From NCBI GenBank assembly GCA_964395095.1, contig CAYMZZ010000009.1, forward strand, positions 171,642 through 235,641: a stretch of DNA of 64,000 nucleotides, in the 5' to 3' direction. Below are positions 60,574-64,000 of the stretch, in pieces. The number at the start of each line of letters is the position of its first letter. Positions within the stretch are counted from its first letter, which is position 1. The DNA comes from CAYMZZ01 sp964395095. Lineage in GTDB: Bacteria > Bacteroidota > Bacteroidia > Chitinophagales > Chitinophagaceae. A model generated the notes under the pieces. That model searched no databases. It was not told the DNA's origin and worked only from the letters and a program-made list of their open reading frames with translations. The translations under genes were made by a program, and so were the position numbers.

Positions 60574-61152
60574 TCAGCAGATTTGGGTAGCAGAGGTCTG
60601 CATGGTTTTAAGTGCAAGTTCGATATTGCAGAGAGTGCCATGTCGTTGCCCGATAAAATCTTTGAGTGAGCTATAGGCCCAGTCAAGCGAGTTTGAGACC
60701 AGTCCAACTTCTGCAGATTTATTATGGAGTTGTTTACAGCAGTGGAGAACCAATTCATTGTAGTTGGTGGTGTTGAGAGATCCAAAGAATTCCGGGTTGC
60801 TCGGATCGAGGCAGCGGGCTTTAGTCTTTTGGCAGAACAGTGATCCGCTGCGGGTATATTTTCTATTGTAGTATTGGGCGTAGCTGGAGAGGAGTGTACC
60901 AATTTTTCGTGTCAGCAATTGAATGTTTTTATCACCGAGGTGATGAGCGTTCATGCATCCGATTTCTTTTGGGATCAGTATTACCTGGAAGCTTTCGGGA
61001 AGTAGGTTCCAGCACAGGATATCGGCTGATTCGGTTATTTCTTTTCTGATTTTGTGGATAAAGCAGATATAGTCATCCGGGTTTCTGAATAGGAGGGCAT
61101 GGTCGATGCTTTGGTTTTCGATGAGGAATGCTTTATGGGGTTCGAATCGCAT
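60574..61152 (-). CDS. REP-associated (IS200-like, Y1) transposase relative, catalytic residues apparently lost
   Basis: 192 residues. The family is recognised from the scaffold: CWNLLPESFQVIL where the HUH site normally sits (MPNHFHLL type), LLSSYAQYYNRKYTRSGSLFCQ (the SYTRYFNRKYxRxGxLF pattern), and C-terminal EVGLVSNSLDWAYSSLKDF (VxxGLVxxxxDWxxSSY pattern). Both His of the HUH motif are replaced (S54-F-Q56), and the usual catalytic Tyr of CRYIHLNPV appears as Gln in CKQLHNKSA. The frame is nevertheless intact. It lies about 110 bp from a tandem array of palindromic units, the setting expected of a RAYT. Alignment by eye, so the residue losses need checking. Confidence 0.8.
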   Translation of the reverse strand: MRFEPHKAFLIENQSIDHALLFRNPDDYICFIHKIRKEITESADILCWNLLPESFQVILIPKEIGCMNAHHLGDKNIQLLTRKIGTLLSSYAQYYNRKYTRSGSLFCQKTKARCLDPSNPEFFGSLNTTNYNELVLHCCKQLHNKSAEVGLVSNSLDWAYSSLKDFIGQRHGTLCNIELALKTMQTSATQIC

Positions 61153-61261
61153 GATCGAAAATTTGTGGGAAGTTAGAATGGGTAGGTGTGAAAACCGCGG
61201 GAAGAAAACGGTGGTTGGGCGGGATTTTTCTGGTAGGAAGGAGTTGAACTGTCCTGTGTAT

Positions 61262-61850
61262 TGGGTTGGTGGTGCGGAATTCCTGTATCCCGGTCGGAAG
61301 GCGGTCCGACCGGGTATAAGCGTGTTGATGGTGCGGAAGTTTTGTGAATCGGTCGGAAGGCGATCCGACCGGGGTTGAGCGTGTTGATGGTGCGGAATTC
61401 CTGTATCCCGGTCGGAAGGCGGTCCGACCGAGGTTGAGCGTGTTGATAGCGCGGAAGTTCTATACCTCGGTCGGAAGGCGGTCCGACCGGGGTTGGGTGT
61501 GTTGATTGTGCGGAAGTTCTATACCTCGGTCGGAAGGCGGTCCGACCGGGTATAAGCGTGTTAATAGTACGGAAGATTTGTGAATCGGTCGGAAGGCGGT
61601 CCGACCGGGGTTGGGTGTGTTGATTGTGCGGAAGTTCTANNNNNNNNNNNNNNNNNNNNNNNNNNNNNNNNNNNNNNNNNNNNNNNNNNNNNNNNNNNNN
61701 NNNNNNNNNNNNNNNNNNNNNNNNNNNNNNNNNNNNNNNTACCTCGGTCGGAAGGGTGGTCCGACCGGGGTTGAGTGTGTTGATAATGTGGAAGTTCTGT
61801 CCCTCGGCCGGAAGGCGGTCCGACCGGGTGTGATCGTGTTGCAGTACAGA
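61262..61850. repeat. Tandem array of 59-bp palindromic (REP-like) units
   Basis: Eight units are visible, with core CGGTCGG-AAGGCGGT-CCGACCG starting at 61291, 61350, 61409, 61468, 61527, 61586, then after the gap 61745 and 61805. Spacing is exactly 59 bp before the gap; one unit after it has an extra base. Between cores lies a conserved 34-bp linker of the type GCGTGTTGATGGTGCGGAAG, with two alternative ends (TTGTGAAT or TTCTATACCT). Outer bases often extend the stem to 9 bp. It lies just upstream of the transposase relative. Translation of the array gives long open frames on both strands that are not genes. Confidence 0.93.
61640..61739. other. Assembly gap of 100 N inside the repeat array
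   Basis: Exactly 100 undetermined bases. The core before the gap starts at 61586 and the next at 61745, 159 bp apart, which is not a multiple of 59. The gap length is thus a placeholder and the true number of units is unknown. Confidence 0.98.
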
Positions 61851-61962
61851 AGAAGCCCAAAAATTGATGAAAGAGCTGATCAGCCCTACGAATAATAATG
61901 CGCAGCGTGTCTCCAGGAAGAGGACGGCTATTAGATCCGTGATATCACCGGTCTGATATGCG

Positions 61963-62375
61963 GTTGAGGTTGAAAACGACAATACACTTTACTGGCATAC
62001 CCAAACGAATGTGACAGCCAGCCAAAACGGATATTTGTATATTTATGTGAGCAATGAGACGCCGGACATCGACAGCCTCTCCCGACTTTAGTCGGGATGT
62101 TCTTTGATAATTTGACGGTAACCCATATCCGCGGGCCCATCCTTGAGGAAACGCATTACTATCCGTTTGGGTTGACGATGGCGGGGATAAGTAGTAAAGC
62201 ATTGGCGTTCGGGGAGCCTGAAAACAAATACAAGTACAGCGGGAAGGAAGAGCAACGGGAAGAGTTTAGTGATGGCAACGGGTTGGAATGGGCAGATTAT
62301 GGAGCGAGGATGTATGATAATCATTCAAAGAAGGCCGTTTATAGCCCTTCAAATAATAGACACCAGAAAGTGTAA
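61963..62375 (+). pseudogene. Decayed RHS-repeat protein core fragment
   Basis: From 61963 one frame reads VENDNTLYWHTQTNVTASQ then NGYLYIYVSNETPD, then meets a stop within the palindrome TCCCGACT-TT-AGTCGGGA (62080-62097). A different frame continues from 62097 with FFDNLTVTHIRGPILEETHY, YPFGLTMAGISSKA and LEWADYGARMYDN, the RHS-repeat-associated core pattern of large Bacteroidota wall or secreted proteins. The sequence then changes to unrelated residues (HSKKAVYSPSNN) and stops at 62375. So this is the 3' core of an RHS gene, frame-broken and with its variable C-terminus replaced or lost. The 5' several kilobases are absent, cut off by the repeat array. Confidence 0.88.
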
Positions 62376-62384
62376 ATTACAAAT

Positions 62385-62801
62385 ATGAAGTATATTTTTT
62401 ATTTCTATTTTATAGCATTACAATTTGGTTGTGTTGGGAATAGTGGCAAAAAGCTAATAGAAGTAGGTAACAGGCCTGAGCAGGTAGATTCAATACAAAA
62501 GATAGCATTGAAAAATAAAACGATGCTTAGAAATGCGAATGGAGAACTTGTAGAAACTGTGGGTGTATTTAGATATAATTTTGAAGATGTGGCAATTTAC
62601 CCATCTAAACGGTCTTCCTTTCCAGATGCAATTTGGGTCAAGTTACCTTCCATAGACTACCTTTCAGACAGTGTGCTTAATAACCTTAACGGAAAAAAGG
62701 TTACTGTTATTGGCAAAATAGATTTTTCCGACAAAGGGCACGAAAATGGGTATTTTGCTTCTTTAGATAGTGTTTTCTATATCAAGGAAGTTGCCAAGTA
62801 A
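62385..62801 (+). CDS. AT-rich orphan lipoprotein, possible RHS-associated cargo
   Basis: 138 residues with a short lipoprotein-like signal ending LQFGC (Cys15). The C-terminal half (KKVTVIGKIDFSDKGHENG, FASLDSVFYIKEV) has the strand pattern of an OB-like domain. Base composition is much more AT-rich than the rest of the window, suggesting transfer. It begins 10 bp after the broken RHS core, the usual place for an immunity or cargo gene in RHS polymorphic toxin loci, but no toxin domain is seen. I do not recognise the family; the cargo idea rests on position only. Confidence 0.7.
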   Translation: MKYIFYFYFIALQFGCVGNSGKKLIEVGNRPEQVDSIQKIALKNKTMLRNANGELVETVGVFRYNFEDVAIYPSKRSSFPDAIWVKLPSIDYLSDSVLNNLNGKKVTVIGKIDFSDKGHENGYFASLDSVFYIKEVAK

Positions 62802-63092
62802 TTCTTTCGTCATCTCAGATTATATTTTTCTATTCTAGTAATATTTAACTGTAGCTGACCGGTACAGCTAATAGTATTTAATATTCCTGTTATACCTGAT
62901 CAAATGCGAGCAAACTATGGATCTTCAGTTCAAACAAACAACGTCTACTACCGGGCGCATTGTTCGAATTTATATGACAATGGCTCATGCCATTTGTAGC
63001 CAACACCGGGCTGGCAACTTCAACCTATGGAAAGTAGCAGAACTCTTGAAGTGCCAAGTTTTCTGAAATTTATACGATAAAAAATCTATAGT
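62802..63092. other. Gene-free AT-rich stretch
   Basis: 291 bp between the two orphan genes. All frames are broken by stops. I see no RNA gene, strong hairpin or clear promoter; parts may be remains of a displaced coding region. Confidence 0.5.
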
Positions 63093-63668
63093 ATGATTAG
63101 ATATTTGTTTGCACTTTGTATGATGTCTTTCCATAATTATTTATTTAGTCAAATCTTTGAACTAAGTGAGAAAATTGACAGCATTCCCTTATACGATAAC
63201 AACCGGAAGTTTATGACAATGGTCGATAAGGAATACGATAGGCTTATAAAGGAAAAGGCTGATTCAATATTGTTATACTATCCAATTGATTATTCTTCAA
63301 ACTATGCAGTTTTGTTTTGGAAAAAAAATGGAAAATCTCAAAGCATTGCCTTTTATCAGTATCATCCACCAGAACAGACTATGGGAAAGGAATTTTTAAA
63401 AAATATTACTCTGGATAAGATTAATATCAAATACATCTATGATATTCTTCAGCAGCCGGAAGCGAGGACCATAGATACGACCATTTTTGTTTCGGAAAAT
63501 AACCCGATTTATTGCCGATTTTATTTTGATAAAAAGGAAGAGCTTACTGCTGGTTACCAAGGCTGGATAAAATCAAGAATAAATCTTGATTTTGTAAATG
63601 CATTTGCAGAAGAGCAACATCGCATTGTAAAACGAGAGTTAAAGAAAAGTGGTATAAAGCAAATGTAG
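63093..63668 (+). CDS. AT-rich orphan secreted protein, unknown function
   Basis: 191 residues with a signal peptide (residues 1-20, MSFHNYLFSQ end), so probably periplasmic or surface-exposed. The body is mixed alpha/beta and charged, with YPIDYSSNYAVLFWKKNGKSQSIAFYQYH early and YCRFYFDKKEELTAGYQGWIKSRINLDFV late. No family recognised. Codon use and AT content match the 62385 gene rather than the rest of the window. Located between two fragments of the same RHS module, it may be cargo or immunity of a lost RHS cassette (inference from position). Confidence 0.72.
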   Translation: MIRYLFALCMMSFHNYLFSQIFELSEKIDSIPLYDNNRKFMTMVDKEYDRLIKEKADSILLYYPIDYSSNYAVLFWKKNGKSQSIAFYQYHPPEQTMGKEFLKNITLDKINIKYIYDILQQPEARTIDTTIFVSENNPIYCRFYFDKKEELTAGYQGWIKSRINLDFVNAFAEEQHRIVKRELKKSGIKQM

Positions 63669-63862
63669 AAAGAAAATAAAGTCAGTAATTACGGCTTGTG
63701 TATGCCTCCGGCCAACTACGTCTTGTTCCAAGAAAATGCCTTGCTTAGCTTAGCCGCCATAATGTTGTGGAAAATAATTCAGTTTCTCCCATGCGACAGT
63801 TGAGTATCCGGCAACAAAACGAAGTTTTGCTAGAAAAGTAACTGCAAGGTTGTTCAAAACGG
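63669..63862. other. Gene-free stretch before the second RHS fragment
   Basis: About 190 bp without an open frame of note. It contains a CCAACTACGTCTTGTTCC-type stretch, but I see no RNA gene, terminator or repeat that I can support. Confidence 0.5.
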
Positions 63863-63950
63863 GTTGTCAACGACAATGCGCTTACCTCCCATACAAAGAC
63901 GAATTTAACAGCCAGCAAGAATGGATATTTGTATATTTATGTGAGCAATG
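63863..63950 (+). pseudogene. Second RHS core fragment, direct copy of the first
   Basis: The frame reads VVNDNALTSHTKTNLTASKN then GYLYIYVSN, closely matching VENDNTLYWHTQTNVTASQN and GYLYIYVSN at 61963 onward. Similarity ends right after YVSN at about 63948, where a different sequence with TGTTGACCCACC repeats begins. The upstream part is also missing. So it is a 30-residue relic of another RHS copy, about 1.9 kb from the first. Confidence 0.8.
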
Positions 63951-64000
63951 TAGATTCCTGACCATGTTGACCCACCATTCCTGTTTATGTTGACCCACCG
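63949..64000. mobile_element. Possible insertion-sequence end (multiple TGTTGACCCACC repeats)
   Basis: TGTTGACCCACC occurs at 63965-63976 and 63988-63999, 23 bp apart, right where the RHS similarity stops. A terminal TG at 63949 and closely spaced repeats are features of IS21-type ends. No transposase gene is inside the window, so this is tentative. Confidence 0.35.

Noticed and set aside
61262..61850. Array as a CRISPR locus
   Set aside because: The linkers between palindromes are nearly identical, not unique spacers, and no cas gene is near.
61173..61982. 269-codon open frame on the minus strand through the 59-bp array
   Set aside because: It is translation of the repeat units and of the N gap; all frames are open here because the units lack stops, and it has no start context or domain.
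1..64000. tRNA or rRNA genes
   Set aside because: TTCGAATC-like words (for example 16799 and 61140) were checked, but no cloverleaf or rRNA-like conserved stretch was found.

Overview
The window comes from a chromosome of a member of the Bacteroidota, most likely a Chitinophagaceae-type soil or freshwater bacterium (lineage is inferred, not searched). Supporting signs are gliding genes gldF/gldG, a secreted protein with a type IX secretion sorting tail, a SusC/SusD pair driven by an ECF sigma/FecR pair, a fused MurF-alanine racemase, a type 2 isoleucyl-tRNA synthetase, and repeated matches to the Bacteroidota -7 promoter element TAnnTTTG upstream of genes. Coding GC looks close to 50 percent, except for an AT-rich island at the right end.

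Layout. 1-9.3 kb: a serine hydrolase cut by the window edge, katG catalase-peroxidase behind an OxyR-like palindrome, a GlxA-type AraC regulator, an AHSA1-like protein, pirin, a PD40-propeller lipoprotein and a TlpA-like thioredoxin. 9.3-11.6 kb: nitroreductase, di-heme cytochrome c peroxidase and a DUF4920 protein. 11.8-16.7 kb: a probable heme or iron uptake locus (PepSY membrane protein, TonB-dependent receptor, HmuY-type lipoprotein). 17-21.5 kb: ileS followed by a TraR/DksA-like protein with a long Lys/Ala/Pro tail. 21.5-29.5 kb: barrel protein, collagen-like lipoprotein, YcxB-like protein, GNAT enzyme, acpP-fabF-rnc, methylmalonyl-CoA epimerase, cysteine desulfurase and an IscA-like carrier. 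30-37 kb: gldF-gldG, TerC, murF-alr and lspA. 37-41.6 kb: a T9SS cargo protein and fumC.

42-60.4 kb is a functional unit for uptake and breakdown of a probably fucose-containing glycan. Three plus-strand genes (phosphodiesterase/phosphatase lipoprotein, GH29 alpha-L-fucosidase, Tat-exported sugar isomerase-like protein) converge on a long minus-strand set: sigma factor, FecR, SusC, SusD, then a tightly coupled five-gene cassette of planctomycete-type surface proteins (DUF1549/DUF1553 cytochrome, DUF1501, beta-propeller, two proteins sharing a C-terminal module). The job of that cassette is not established and it is the best candidate here for an undescribed system.

60.5-64 kb is accessory DNA: an intact but apparently catalytically degenerate REP-associated (IS200-like) transposase, an adjacent tandem array of 59-bp palindromic units broken by a 100-N assembly gap, two decayed fragments of an RHS protein, two AT-rich orphan genes between them, and a possible IS end at the window edge.

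Across the window, intergenic regions are filled with a small set of modular low-complexity repeats, often arranged as inverted pairs. At least three genes end in Ser-Ser-Lys(-Leu)-stop because one such module supplies their last codons.
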